A DNA stretch of 64,000 nucleotides. Origin: Serripes groenlandicus. Lineage: Eukaryota; Mollusca; Bivalvia; Cardiida; Cardiidae. Positions within the stretch are counted from its first letter, which is position 1; the number at the start of each line of letters is the position of its first letter. The stretch is taken from NCBI GenBank assembly GCA_031761405.1, contig JASEVX010000007.1, positions 43,974,411-44,038,410 on the forward strand. The letters run 5' to 3'. Positions 45,374 through 57,118 of this stretch are shown piece after piece. Below the pieces are notes generated by a model, which did not search any database, had not been told where the DNA came from, and saw only the letters and a program-made list of their open reading frames with translations. Made by a program: the position numbers and the translations under genes.

Positions 45374-45597
45374 ACAGAATAGCTGTAATTGACACAATTA
45401 CGAAGGAATGCCAGGTACATAATAGTGTGCCGGGATCACTGGCTGCCCAAACATCATATACAGCTGTTATCAATTAATTCAATGACAAGATAGCTGTAAT
45501 TGACACAATTACGACGGAATAACATGAACATAATAGTGTACCGGGATCACTGGCTGCCCAAACATCATATACAGCTGTTCTCAATTAATTCAATGAC
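45374..45597 (+). repeat. tandem duplication, two ~113-bp copies
   Basis: Copies share ATAGCTGTAATTGACACAAT, TACGAxGGAAT, CCGGGATCACTGGCTGCC and CATATACAGCTGTTxTCAAT. AGCTGTAATTGACACAATTAC is partly palindromic. Confidence 0.9.
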
Positions 45598-46629
45598 CTT
45601 CTTATACCCGTTTACTTCCGTGAACGAGAAAGTATTTTCTGATGGAAAAATGTAAATTTCATTTTCTTATGATTACCAGGGAAATTAGAATTCCGTATGT
45701 TCCAACTAGACTGGGGGGACTCAGTAAAGGTGTTTTGCTTTTTTCACAATTTGCTAAGTGGTTACAGAGAAGAAGAACCTTTCATGAGAGTGGTTACGGA
45801 CGACGAACACACGGCGAAAGACAGTAACGATATATACACTATATTGAATTCCCTTTTTTCGAGAATATACCAATGTCTCTTTTTAAAAGGGTGCCTGTCT
45901 GAGTTATGTCACGATTCATCATTTCGACTGAGTTATTTTGGTTTATTTTTAATAGACAATACGGAAGCTATTATCATTCATTTGCATGTCTGCACACAAT
46001 ATTTAAAGTTGTCCAGTTAACGTGGTTTGTCATCAAATGGACCTAGCAACACGGAAACCCGATCAGCGGGACATATTATCAAGCGAAGATCTGGATATGC
46101 CTGCGTCTCAGCGCAAGTCTGATCCTCGTCGTACATGTTCACCATCTAGTCATTCTTGCATCCTTAAATGATCCCCTTCCCACATTCAGACGCTTTCTGA
46201 CGCCTCTGCAGCAGACAACTTTTGAAAACTATCTTACAAAATGAAAAAGTGTTCACAACATGTAATTGCTTCCAAATATAACCATAGTATCTTCAAACTG
46301 AATCGAATGCAAATTGTGTTATATTCGCTAGCATCTTGTCCACACAAGCACTAGTACTTTTAACATTTTCGTATAAAGTACATCTGCAGGAGACGTTTTT
46401 GAAAACACCTTGGCAAAACTATGGACGAACGGTATAAATGATAGTATATATTTTTTTATTTCATGTAAAAACATTGTGACAAAAGATAAACATTTTAAGA
46501 TGCATCTTAATGAGTTAACGCAAACCTTAAATGAGTTGTACTTTATCATATCACGACAGTAGATTCCACAATATCAGTTGGGATACGACACACACATATG
46601 GGTATTCGTGACTTCTCCTATATTATATC
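45598..46629. other. intronic, TTAA-1 traces
   Basis: TTAA-1 end-like motifs (TTCCCACATTCAGACGC, CTGACGCCTCTGCAGCAGAC) at 46170-46215 and related bits to about 46510. No gene recognised. Confidence 0.4.
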
Positions 46630-48106
46630 CGTGAAGTTAGCAGTCTGGCAGTCTGGCAGCGTGAAGTTAGCAGTCTGGCAGTCTAGCAGTCTGGCAGCGC
46701 GAAGTTAGCAGTCTGGCAGTCTGGCAGCGTAAAGTTAGCAGTCTGTCAGTCTGGCAGCGTAAAGTTAGCAGTCTGTCAGTCTGGCAGTCTGGCAGCGTGA
46801 AGATAGCAGTCTGGCAGTCTGGCAGCGTGAAGTTAGCAGTCAGGCAGTCTGGCAGCGTGAAGTTAGCAGTCAGGCAGACTGGCAGCCTGAAGTTAGCAGT
46901 CTGGCAGTCTGGCAGCATTAAGTTAGCAGTCTTGGCAGTCTGGCAGTCTGGCAGTCTGGCAGTCTGGCAGCCTGGCAGTCTGGCAGCCTGGCAGCCTGGC
47001 AGCCTGGCAGCCTGGCAGCCTGGCGTGAACTAAGCCATATATCTTTACGCGACATTTCGATTGTAACAGTTCTAGCAGCCTGGGGCAGCGCGAAACACGC
47101 TATACGTTTGTCGTCCGGCCTGTATACAAGATATTTAGAACATGTTACAATAACTTTTGAATATTTAATTAAATAATATTTGGCGTAAAACGTTCATCAT
47201 ATAATGCTCGTAAGGTGAATCTAAAATACGGCTAAAATGTAAAAATAAAGTGCTTTAGGTTTGTAGACGAGCATTTTTCACTATATCATGACCGACAACA
47301 TCGAGCGATTTCGAGGTAAGTGTTAGCAAGAATACGAAAAAAACTTGATCTAATGAAATATTTCACTTCTTATCTTTGCTTAAAACACATTAAAAAATAT
47401 GTTATCCAGGCCGGGTGGCAAAAGCATAGCGCGTTTCGCGCTGCTCCAGGCTGCTAGAACTGCTATCGCTGTTAAAATCGAATGTCGCGTAAAGAGATAT
47501 GGCTACGTTCACATGAAAAGTCTGGTATAATTGTTGTAAAAGTATATATTTCAAGCCTTATGCGACGTTTTTAGGAAAACAAACGAGACAAACATGATTG
47601 TAATCAATAAATTAACATCTTATCTTTGATTAAAACTCAACGTTACACGTAATACAAATAGTATGTGGAGTGGCCGGGTGAAAATATCAGAGCAAGTTTC
47701 AAACTGTCCTACGCTGCGAAATCTGCATGAAGAGCTATGCCTTAGTTCAAATGAAATTATTGATGTAATTGTTGTAAAACTGTGCATTCTGCTATCTTCA
47801 TTCTGCTAGACTGCCAGGCTATTATTCTGCAAACTTCACGCGGCCTGTCTGTCAGATTGTTACGCTGCAAACCTAACGCTGCCAAGGCTGCCAGGGTGCT
47901 AATTTCACGCTGTCAGGCTGCCGGGCTGATATGCTACTTTGTTAACGCTGCCAGGCTGCCACACTGTTAGGCTGCTCAGTTCACACTGTCAGACTGCTAA
48001 CTTCACGCTGCCAGACTGCCAGACTGTTACCTTCACGCTGTTAGACTGCCAGACTGCTAACTTCATGATGTTAGACTGCCAGACTGCTAACTTCACGCTG
48101 CTATAT
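46630..48106. mobile_element. foldback-like element with tandem-repeat arms
   Basis: Left outer arm (46630-47025): GTGAAGTTAGCAGTCTGGCA and 10-bp GCAGTCTGGC repeats. Right outer arm (47800-48106): the inverted set (CTGCCAGACTGCTAACTTCA). The inner parts are also inverted partners: 47040-47105 against 47425-47505 share CTTTACGCGACATT, AGTTCTAGCAGCCTGG and GCAGCGCGAAACxCGCTAT. The middle (about 47110-47400) is AT-rich with no coding capacity. Tandem repeats in long terminal inverted arms recall foldback elements of insects and sea urchins (inference). Ends and target duplication are not resolved. Confidence 0.8.
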
Positions 48107-48149
48107 AGAAGATCCATGTACGTATGCACCCCTGAGTATTCTTTAAATT

Positions 48150-48436
48150 GGTTGATTCAGGTTTATCACCGTTTTCAATACTTTTCAGTCATATCACGGC
48201 GGCCAGTTCACCTACTCATGTGTTTTTCGGCTTTCTTACACTAGTACAGCAAACAACATATTTTACAAGTAACTGGCTGCTTTTCGTCATAGATTGTAAA
48301 CAAATTGGTTGAAGACGATTGACGTTTGTCAGAGTGACTTCTGTCAAACGCCGGAATAATGTTGGACGAGCTGAGGCTCGAACTCATATCCCCTGAATTG
48401 ACAGCCCGCGTCGCAACCGACTGAGCTACCGACGCT
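48150..48436 (-). mobile_element. SINE-1, near full length
   Basis: CATATCACGGCGGCCAGTTC, CTGGCTGCTTTTCGTC, GACTTCTGTCAAACGCCGG, TTGACAGCCCGCGTCG and GACTGAGCTACC (tRNA-like head at the high-coordinate side). The tail is degraded. Confidence 0.85.
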
Positions 48437-48857
48437 GGGCTCCCTGCATAGTCTTATCAGCTTATTGCCTGTCCATTAAATCTTAGAATCATCTTAGAAA
48501 CATCAGATTTCACAAAACTCCTTTAAAGATGTGACTCAGCTGAGCGTATTAGTAATTTCTTGTTTCCAGGTCTATAACAAATGTTTATATTCATAATAGC
48601 AAGTTTCATGTTTGATATGCATACATTATGTTTAACTGATAGCTTTGGCATTACTGTTCACCTTATGAGTGGAATAACGTTTAGAACGTTATATAGTCAA
48701 AGCAATTCTCTATTCATTATGAAAAACTAAGTCAAAGTCGTATGGTAACGAAATTTACGATACTTTCTAATGGGCCACACTTATGGAATCCAGAAAGGTC
48801 AACATACTCGGCTACATGCAATGCAAGGAGTGCATTACATGCTAGGCGAAATACGTG
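48437..48857. other. intronic, no recognised feature
   Basis: No repeat family or exon recognised. Confidence 0.4.
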
Positions 48858-49085
48858 AATAAACCTTTCCTTCATTCAGCAAAACTGCATCAGACGACTT
48901 TGAAAATGTCTAATCAAAAAAGGAAAAATCTCTATAACTGTAGGTATAATTACGGAAAAAGGTTGAAAACATTGCGGCAAACGGAGAAATTGCTCGTTTT
49001 AAGCAATTTCTCCTTTTGTCGCTATGTTTTCAAAAGTCGCCTGTTGCAGAGACTTCAGAAAGCGTCTGTATGTGAGAAAGTGTTA
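48858..49085. mobile_element. TTAA-1, older copy
   Basis: AAACCTTTCCTTCATTCAGC left, GTATGTGAGAAAGTGTTAT right. Core TTGCTCGTTTTAAGCAA, the non-compensated GCTC form. Confidence 0.65.
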
Positions 49086-49159
49086 TGTGATTTTTTGAAA
49101 GAAATGACCGGACATCGCATTTATTAGTACGAATTTGATTGCAGTTGTCATCACTACTT

Positions 49160-49372
49160 CCACACCCACAGACAAGTTGCAGCAGACGACTTTTAATATT
49201 TAGGATAAAACTTGGACGATCTCTATAAAAGAAAGGGTAATTTTTTAATAGTTTTGAAAACAGTTTGGCAGAAGATGAAATTGCCCAACACGAGCAGTTT
49301 CTCCTTTTGCCATAATGTTCTTAATATTTGTTTGCAACGGATGCGTCAAAATTGCGTCTGCAGGTGGAAAAC
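49160..49372. mobile_element. TTAA-1, decayed copy
   Basis: GCAGCAGACGACTTTTAATA, GAAATTGCCCAACACGAGCA, TTTCTCCTTTTGCCATAATG. Confidence 0.5.
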
Positions 49373-49984
49373 TGTTTATATGAAAACCTACTGTAGGTCC
49401 TTTTTCGTGTGACGTTAGCTCACTCTATAAATGATGTATATAGAATTGAAAAGTCTATGGACCTATACGCTGGCTCATTTGATTAATGATGTAGTATTGA
49501 ATAGTTCATGGCTCGTCTGTAAATCTCTGCTGCATCACCCATTCCTATTCTAGCGAACAAGTAAGAGTGCGGATTAAATAGACGGTATCACTTTGGACCA
49601 TTGCCTGGTTCACTGTATAAATGACAATATATTTCCAATCTGTACAGGAAATATGAGTAAATGTCATCACTTTAAAGCAACGTACATATTGTGCAGTAAT
49701 GGTACATAACAAAATGGACATTTTACAGGACCAAATTTGTTGACTATTTCTTTCAGTTAGGTTTATATAGCAAGTAGAAACTCGCTCATTCAATAATGTG
49801 ATGATATTATACCTACTTTTACACGTGATAAGTCCGTACCATATTTATCCATAAAATAAGAGAAAGTAGTGCAAAAAAATCAAACTCAGTTTTCATAGCA
49901 GATTGCCCAATCAATTTAGTTACAATATATCTCAAAAAATGGTCGTAGCATGCAAAGGAATATTATGCAAGAGTAACCCCGCTG
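49373..49984. other. intronic, no recognised feature
   Basis: No repeat family or exon recognised. Confidence 0.4.
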
Positions 49985-50310
49985 AAAATGTTCGACCGAC
50001 CAGGGCTCGAAATCGGGACTCTTGGAGGCGAACATTCTACCAAGTCACTACAAAACAAAGCTCTAAAGCAAGTCTGTATAAGTATTCCCTTAAAACCCCA
50101 CATAGCTACATAGTCTCTATCTATGGGATAGACCACTCTACTACATACTACCACTATATCTCACATCATTGTGGAGTATTTACGTTGAGACCGACTCGAT
50201 CAGAGCTCGAACTCGGGTCATTCTGTCCCGGAGGCGAACACTCTTCCATCTCTTTATAAAACCTAGCTCTATAACAAAGTAGTATAAGTACTCCCTTAAA
50301 CAAAACCACT
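49985..50310 (-). repeat. two tandem copies of a tRNA-like repeat
   Basis: Two ~175-200 bp units share CGACCxxxxCTCGAA(A/C)TCGGG, GGAGGCGAACA, AAAGCTCTA and AGTATTCCCTTAAA/AGTACTCCCTTAAA. On the minus strand GGTAGAATGTTCGCCTCC then GATTTCGAGCCC looks like a tRNA D-arm and T-arm, so this is probably a fourth tRNA-derived SINE type. Confidence 0.55.
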
Positions 50311-50645
50311 GTACTACACATGTGCTAGGACAATATATCATTACTGATCCTTACAACACAATCCGAATGCACCAGGAAATGACCCAAAGTCAAATATATC
50401 GGGGTAAAACTGTTGCATTCGTCCGGTTTAGTTTGAATCTACAGAGTTGACCATTAGCATAAGCAATACTTTTGTTCGGCCAACTACCGTACATTTTGAT
50501 CAAATGGCATGGATTAGCAACTCGATCTTACGAAATACGATAGAATTCGGTTGGAGCACAATTCATTTATATTTTGAACGGCGCGTTAGTTATATTTGTT
50601 TATTTGGTTGCATTGTGTTTCATGTCACTTTCAACACTTGTTAAG
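50311..50645. other. intronic, no recognised feature
   Basis: No repeat family or exon recognised. Confidence 0.4.
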
Positions 50646-50648
50646 TTA

Positions 50649-50860
50649 TGTGATGAAGTTTCCTGTGTAAGCCACCAGTATCACTGGGCAATTTATTCCG
50701 ACACCAGTATCACCAGTATCACTGGGCAATTTATTCCGACACCAGTGAGGCAGTCGTACCATTACCCGCAGACGTGCCGCATCACCAAGAAGCCAAAGCC
50801 ATTACTACACAAGTATTTGGTGTGCACAGACCGGGTATCAAACCTGTGTCTCATCTATAC
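50649..50860 (-). mobile_element. SINE-2 with a 40-bp internal duplication
   Basis: GTGATGAAGTTTCCTGTG, then ACCAGTATCACTGGGCAATT twice (50671 and 50712), AGGCAGTCGTACC, ATTTGGTGTGCACAGACCGG. A third SINE-2 copy with tandem growth at the ACCAGTAxCACTGG site. Confidence 0.75.
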
Positions 50861-51272
50861 GGTGATAACTAATATTGATGAATTGAGATGTGCTAATAAT
50901 TTATGATGTCTGAGCCCTGTCTCACTTGCAGACGCCCTTAGACGCATCTGCTGAAGACGATACTGAACATAATTATACAATTTCTCGTTTCTTCACAATG
51001 TATGGAGATTTGGTATAATTTTGCTTATGTTATTTAAGTTGCCTGCTTCAGATTTATTGTATTTACAGAAATCACAATTATTATTGAAGAATACAATATA
51101 CTTCGTGAGTAATTTGGTGCCTTTTAATAACTGACTAGCTTGTGTCAGAATAAACCAGTCAGTAGTACCGGTATATTATAATATGTCTATAGGTGTTACC
51201 TATTTACGAACAAACCGTAAAATGATGGCAAACAAAAAAATAAAGAGTATACTTTGGCCATAACGAACGACT

Positions 51273-51493
51273 TTAACCCTTTCCCTCATATATACGCTTT
51301 CTGACGCCTCTGCGGCAGACGGCTTTTTGAAAACATAGTGACAAAAGAAGAAATTGCACAAAACGTCCTTTTGCCACAATTTTTTCCACTTTTTGTCATA
51401 GGTTATCCATTCAATTATGGATATTTTCTATGTTTTGACAAAATACGTTCAAAGTCGTCTGCTGCAGAATTGTCGTATGAGGGAAAGAGTTAA
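51273..51493 (+). mobile_element. TTAA-1 element, hairpin deleted
   Basis: TTAA flanks and young-type arms, but the right half of the central hairpin is missing (GCACAAAACGTCCTTTTGCC). Confidence 0.85.
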
Positions 51494-51666
51494 GAGTAAT
51501 TGACTAAACGATGTTTATGTTAATGTAATTGTTTGACATGATCACAACAGATTCGTATTACTGTCGTCTATTATTAATAACAGAACATAATAAAGTAAAG
51601 ACTTTCATAAAATCAAGGAATACATTTTTAATGAACGAGGCCGAGCTGGTCGTTAATCGATGAAAT

Positions 51667-51757
51667 TGATTGATTGATTGATTGATGTTTAACGCCGTTT
51701 TTAACAATTTCTCAGTTATATCACGGCGGCCAGTTCACCTACTCATGCATTTCCTGG
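51667..51757 (-). mobile_element. SINE-1, 5'-truncated
   Basis: (GATT)n tail, GTTTAACGCCGTTTTTAACA, TATATCACGGCGGCCAGTTC; stops at TTTCCTGGG. Confidence 0.85.
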
Positions 51758-52140
51758 GAATCAAGATTGACCTGTTCATACACAGTCTGATCTGATATAA
51801 CACTACACAACGTATATATTTTATAACAACTTTGTATGAGTGAATCTTGTGCTCATGTATAGGAATTTGGGGTCTTTCCTGTTGATCCCACCTTTTTTTT
51901 TTGCGGGAAACGACGTCGCTCCATTTGACGTTACGCCAAAATGAAGTGTTACGTAAATGACGCGACTTCGTCCTTGGCTACGGTACAGTCACAATTTAAA
52001 TACGGCGAAGTAGTCTATTGGTATCGTCTTTTTTGACGAACGGGAAAACTTATTTCGTACACAATTCCATTTATTTTTTAACTTTTTCGCTTCGTTTATG
52101 TTTGACGAAGTCGATTGATTCCGCCAAATGATACTCATAC

Positions 52141-52365
52141 AATCCGCCGAGGCCGAGTTGTAAGCGTTGGGGAATTGGAACCGTGCGTCCCGGGTTCGAT
52201 CCCTAGTCACGACTGTCATGGTGGAGTGCCATTGAGCAAGGAACATTTCCTAGCCTATAGTACTGGTTTGTTTTACCCAGGATCATTGATACAAACATTG
52301 TCGGCCTGATTTAACTAAAATAATGTTGAGAACGGCGTACAACTCCAATCAAACAAACAAACGAA
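52141..52365 (+). mobile_element. SINE-3, full length
   Basis: CCGAGGCCGAGTTGTAAGCG head, CCCGGGTTCGATCCC B-box, ATGGTGGAGTGCCATTGAGC, CTGGTTTGTTTTACCCAGG, AATGTTGAGAACGGCGTA. Confidence 0.88.
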
Positions 52366-52668
52366 ACTTACAAGTTATCCACTGGCATAAAACATCAAAA
52401 ACATAGAAATTGGTGGCGGTATTTATATTTGACGGAGTCGATAGTAAACGCAACATCTAAAACCAATATAGATACTCATACAATAACTAATTAAACAGTG
52501 ATGCGTTCAATAGACACAAAACGTCACCGTTAGGCGCGAAAACCCACTGCGTTACGAAGAATTGTAATCGGTTTTCGCGGAAAGATATTAAAACAAACTG
52601 GGTTTTCGCGACACTGGTTTTGGCTTCAGTCACTATTGAACGCGAGTCAGATTATCAACGAAACTTAC

Positions 52669-52852
52669 CTGAATGATGGGGCGATGATATTCTTATAAGT
52701 AAGTGCGAGTAGAGAGTGTAGAGAGTCCAGGTTTTGTATAAAGGATTTGAAATCCCCACCAAGAGTTTTGAGCATTTTATCATAACCGTGCCGTAGACAA
52801 TACTGTAAGAAATACTCCCCAAAAATCTCCAAAACTGCTGGGAGTTCAATAC
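52669..52852 (-). CDS. GUCY1B2: sGC beta-2-like exon: H-NOX with heme-ligand histidine
   Basis: 184 nt, residues 60-121. Acceptor TTTCACAG, donor GTAAGT. The true frame is not the one with the Met-started short ORF; it is fixed by phase 1 from the previous exon. Peptide landmarks: IFGEYFLQYCLRHGYDKML, TLGGDFKSFIQNLDSLH and YKNIIAPSFR. With Met1 assumed, the His of LDSLH is residue 105, exactly the proximal heme ligand position of mammalian beta-1. IFGEYF and GYDKML.TLGG are standard H-NOX elements. The intron that follows is 29,533 bp. Confidence 0.96.
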
Positions 52853-53844
52853 CTGTGAAAAGATAAAACGGAAAAAATACTTAGTTTCACTGTTTACTTT
52901 TGTCTCAATACGGCTGTATAGGGTATCAGAAAATTAAAGCGCGATTAAAGAAGAACACTTGTTTGTTTAGATGTAAGATGGAAATACTTTTCAATTTTGA
53001 GCCACAAAACTATTCGAAGTGTAATCTTTAAGCGTGAAAAATGTGTTTACTCATTGAAAATATATCTCAATCTTTCACCGAAATAAACAATTACTTTGCC
53101 AATATCACGCTTTAATGCTATTTCCCGGATTGTGTAAATTAAATACTTTTCCCGATACAGTTGATATTTGATGCCTAAGTAGCAGACGACTAAAAAACCA
53201 AAGCTATTCGAAAAAGGTAAAAAGTGTGTTTCAAACGAGCGATTTATCATTTTCCCGTAATGTTTTCTACTCAGTATAAAATAATAGTGGATAAGGTCCA
53301 TAAGTTGCTTTCCATTCGCATGGCTTAAATGGTTTTCACAGATACTCAGATATAATACACGTCCCCAATAGATGTTGTCAAAGTAGACTACTCAATAAAA
53401 ATCTCTTATTCTGATTAAAGATTTTGAGTGCACGCTTGGTCCTTCAAATATAGAAAAGGCGTATTTCTTTAAATCGTTCAACCACTGAATCCAATTGATC
53501 AATAATTACCAATATACCGCTTAGATGCCTTTATCCCTTTGATCAGGTCTTCGTTTCCTACGCCCAAGGCAAAACGGAAACAATCGTTTCTATTTGTTTC
53601 GAGTTCAAAGCTTTGCTTTCAAAAATCAGATACCATCTATCTTTTGATAAAATGGGCGAAACAACATGACTCGTACACTAGTTATTCCGTCTCACAATAG
53701 TAAAGGATTAAACGTGCTTTTATGACATCATTGAGAACAAATAATCGATAACTGAGAACTAACAATGGGTCATATCCTAAGAACTTACTGTTTCAAAAAA
53801 TGAATGTTAAGATGTGTTAATTCTCTAGTTTTAATCGAATCAGT
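52853..53844. other. intronic, no recognised feature
   Basis: Part of the 2911-bp intron. No exon or repeat family recognised. Confidence 0.45.
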
Positions 53845-54098
53845 ATATCGAGGGCTTGGAGTGAAACGGTTGTAACTAAAATTGGTAATGTTTTACCAAG
53901 GTTAATCACCTCACCATAAAGTCTTTATAAGGGTTAAATCATTTTTCTTCGTAAACAATGGAAATGTAGGTGCCATTGCTCGTTCTGAGCAATGGCACCT
54001 AAATTTGCATTGTTTACAAAAGGGTCGAAATTGCCCCTAAACCAGGGTTTTCAAAATAGGTTTTAAGTTACAACTGTTTCACGCCAAGCCCTCGATAT
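53845..54098. mobile_element. IR-B palindromic element, copy 1
   Basis: Ends ATATCGAGGGCTTGG / CCAAGCCCTCGATAT; inner GTGAAACGGTTGTAACT pairs with GTTACAACTGTTTCACG. Central hairpin GGTGCCATTGCTCGT / GAGCAATGGCACC. About 254 bp, non-coding. Confidence 0.85.
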
Positions 54099-54111
54099 GC
54101 CATAAGCTTAT

Positions 54112-54300
54112 TTGTACAGTGCTTTACGCCGCTTTCATTAGATTTTCAGTTTTACAACGGCGTTTCCTGGATAAATTACCAGTACTACTGATCCATTTAT
54201 CCTGTCACCCGCGAGTCAGTCGCAATGCAAACCACCACACTGCTGAGCGACAAGGAGAGAAAGCGATTACAGCAATTTTAAAGTCCTGCATGCCATGAGT
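54112..54300 (-). mobile_element. SINE-2, head missing
   Basis: TTTACGCCGCTTTCATTAG, AACGGCGTTTCCTGGATAA, AGTACTACTGATCCATTTAT, CGAGTCAGTCGCAATGC, GAGCGACAAGGAGAG. Used as the unexpanded reference for the copy at 26773. Confidence 0.8.
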
Positions 54301-54667
54301 AAGGAAAAGCATAACATAAATAGAAGAACCTTTCGTCAAGAGGTACGATCGAGATAAATGTCGTCTCTAAAACACCAAACAAGTTCATTACACAAATGGC
54401 ACTGTTCGCTAGTAAGTCAAATATACATCCAAGAAGGCTCTGACATACAGTGTTCATTTAGATCTAAGTGATCGTGTTCTAGCCTTATTAAAAACATCTT
54501 ATGATTGGTTTTCGTAGAGCTCGACCTATTGCTTTTTAAAAATTGTATGACCAATCAAGTTGTCACTTTTCAGACCGGATAAGCAGTACATTTTGTATCG
54601 CTTGTCCATTTAGTAAAGATTCCTAACCATGAAAACACATTGGATGTCAGTCGGAGTATTATTGACT

Positions 54668-54876
54668 TTAACCCTTTCCCACATACAAGAAATCTGTAGC
54701 AGACGACTTTGAACATATTTTGTCAAAAAATGGAAAATCTCTATAATTGAATGGATAACCTGTGATTAAAAGTGGAAAATATTGAAAGGAGAAATTGCAC
54801 TATTTGTCACTATGTTTTAAAAAAAGCCGTCTGCTGCAGAGGCGTCAGAAAGCGTCTATATGAGGGAAAGGGTTAA
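54668..54876 (-). mobile_element. TTAA-1 element, core deleted
   Basis: TTAA at both ends; TTAACCCTTTCCCACATAC left, TATGAGGGAAAGGGTTAA right. The hairpin is reduced to GAAATTGCACTATTTGTC. Confidence 0.8.
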
Positions 54877-55307
54877 GTAACGAGATCATATAAAGCAGAG
54901 ACATATACTTTTATATGTCTCTGAATAAAGGTAACTCAGAATGAAACTAATGGTGCTGCAGTTCCAGTATCTTTGGCAAAAGATGCATTTAGGACTAAAA
55001 TACATGCAGACGGACAGTGAATGCCCTACTGAGACTGCAAGGTCCCGTCTCAGTTTTAGCTTACGCAGATGCATTGAGATCCAAAATCGGCCAATTTAAT
55101 GTGTACTATCAATTCGTATCAAAAACATCTAAGGTGATTAATTAATTTACAAAAGTGTCCCATTTTAATGGCCTTTCTTTTGTTTCGGTCCGGCACAATG
55201 ATGGGTGACTGGGCAAACTGTTCTAGCTATATATCGAGACAAGACGAAGTTATGTCTGTTTCCCTCTCAAAGCAAACAGTACCAGCTCTCTCCCAATGGC
55301 GGTTATC

Positions 55308-55435
55308 AGTTGGACTGACTCGCTGTTGTCAGGATACATGGACCGGAAGTACTGGTACCTTAGCCAAGCAACACCATAATATAACTGAAACGTTGTTGAA
55401 AGCGGCGTAAAACAATATATAAACACTAATCAAAG
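55308..55435 (+). mobile_element. SINE-2, 5'-truncated
   Basis: GGACTGACTCGCTGTTGTCA, GGATACATGGACCGG, ACCATAATATAACTGAAACG, TTGTTGAAAGCGGCGTAAAA. Confidence 0.8.
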
Positions 55436-55517
55436 GTAATTGAAGCAGCTGACCCTCTCATGCCAGTAAATAATAGTTTAAATCTTTGAATGTCCGTTTG
55501 CAAGAGACCTATCTCAT

Positions 55518-55749
55518 TGAACCCTTCCAAATATAAAGTTGCATTTAAATTATCTGCAGCAGACACCATTTGAAAACATTGTGGCAACGAGAGATAATGA
55601 TCATAGTTGGGCAATTTCTCCATTTCCCTAAATGTTTTCAACTCCACCATTTAAAAAGCATACCTTCATTTCATACTATAAATGTTGGTTACATGTGGGT
55701 TTGTTTAAGTTCTCTGCAGCAGAATCGTTGTATGCGGGACAATGGTTAA
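55518..55749. mobile_element. TTAA-1, older copy
   Basis: TTGAACCCTTCCAAATA left, GCGGGACAATGGTTAA right, decayed core GATCATAGTTGGGCAA. Ends 15 bp before the exon below (3' side). Confidence 0.65.
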
Positions 55750-55763
55750 TAACTCATGCTTAC

Positions 55764-55864
55764 CCATAACCGCACACACGGCGCCAATAAGCTTGAATGT
55801 GATTGCATCCTCGTATCGGTGGAACACCATGAAATGGTCATGCTCATCTAACTCCGATTTCTCA
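55764..55864 (-). CDS. GUCY1B2: sGC beta-2-like exon: N-terminal H-NOX, second coding exon
   Basis: 101 nt, residues 26-60. Acceptor TTTTCAG, donor GTAAGC. Completes a split Leu codon, then EKSELDEHDHFMVFHRYEDA and ITFKLIGAVCAVMG. The Y-x-D-x-x-T-x-x-L-x-x-A-x-x-x-(V/L) run matches the H-NOX segment after the first helix. Phase 2 in, phase 1 out, consistent with both neighbours. Confidence 0.93.
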
Positions 55865-55949
55865 CTGAAAACGGGAAATTAAATTCATTCATATCATGCA
55901 AGGGTAATCTGTTTTCATTCACACAGAAAATATTTCTGTCCTCTCTTTA

Positions 55950-56205
55950 ATAATCTCAATCAGACGTTTTCTGACACATCTGCAGTAGAAGACTTTAAAA
56001 AACAACCAGTAAGTCAAAAAGGGGAAATTGCTCATGATGAGCAATTTCTCCTTTTTTCACTATGTTTTCAACTTTATTCACTAATTGTTCTTTCATTTAC
56101 ACAACATTTTTATATTTCTAAATTAGATGTTTTCAATGTTGACTACTGCAGACGTAACACAATATCAAAACCGACAACTCTGAACGTTATCATATAAGAG
56201 TTAAT
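55950..56205. mobile_element. TTAA-1, old copy
   Basis: CAGACGTTTTCTGACACATC, CTGCAGTAGAAGAC, core TTGCTCATGATGAGCAA with perfect arms GGAGAAAT/ATTTCTCC (left arm GGGGAAAT). Confidence 0.6.
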
Positions 56206-56904
56206 TCCACAAAGGCTCAACTATATCTTGATTTCTGATGTAGATATATATGTAGATTAAATTAAACTAGTTTTACATATAAGAACACATGTTTTAGCAA
56301 AAAAGATATGTGTTAACTTGAGCGGTGTTATACGCCACACCAACACCCAAAAAGACTATTAGATATATAACAGCCTTTCCTGGCAAGAAGCGGGAGCGTG
56401 ATGCAAGAGTTCAGATATGTGACTTCCCTCCTTGGCTCTCTGGTTTGTGAGGATAGCTTAAAGACTGACGTGGTAATGTCAGGACACACTTACCAGCACT
56501 ACTTGTTCTTAACCCTGTAACACGTAATGATATAACTGAAACTAAAATAGTCCAGTCTCGCCCAAGCCTTTATTGTATAAATATAAGTAGAGCTGCCAAA
56601 GGTTTACGTGGCAACATGTGTAGGTATGTGTATATGTTCTCTGGGTCTTTATTGTTCGCATGTTCGAATGTGCAATAAAACATGTTTTTAATTCTACAGG
56701 ACTCAAAAAATACCGCCGTTTAATCGCGAAGAAGTGGTTCTTAGAAAGTAATATTTCATTTTCTTTATTCAATTCAATTACTGTGTTTCCATTCGAGTAA
56801 CAGCGACAGCTCGGCACCATCTACAATGGATCACTGAAGGACCTAAATGTCTGTTCTGCTCCTCTGTTTACCGTTATTAATATAACTGTCGATGGGATTA
56901 TTCT
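56206..56904. other. intronic; a degraded SINE-2
   Basis: Positions 56325-56545 contain scrambled SINE-2-like pieces (TTATACGCCACACC, CCTTTCCTGG, GTGATGCAAGAG, GTAATGATATAACTGAAAC). Otherwise unassigned. Confidence 0.35.
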
Positions 56905-57118
56905 TTTACTCTCTCAGCGCCAAAGGCAATATTGAGGTGTTTGCAAACAATATAGATTCATGTGAGTCAGCTCGTGACGAGCTGTCTCATCTGAAATCGG
57001 TATTGTTTGCCTTTTATTTATTAAAATAGTCCAAAAAATTTATTAATTGAGAAATGGAGACGCCCGATTTCGAACATAGAAGAGTCTACTTTAAACAATT
57101 CGGCGCTGAAAGAGTTAA
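56905..57118 (-). mobile_element. TTAA-2 element, reverse orientation
   Basis: CTCTCTCAGCGCCAAAGGC left, CGGCGCTGAAAGAGTTAA right, centre GTCAGCTCGTGACGAGCTG. Left target TTTA, right TTAA. Confidence 0.85.

Noticed and set aside
52655..52849. 64-residue Met-started minus-strand frame over the H-NOX exon
   Set aside because: Wrong frame. Splice phase and homology give the heme-ligand-containing peptide in another frame of the same strand.
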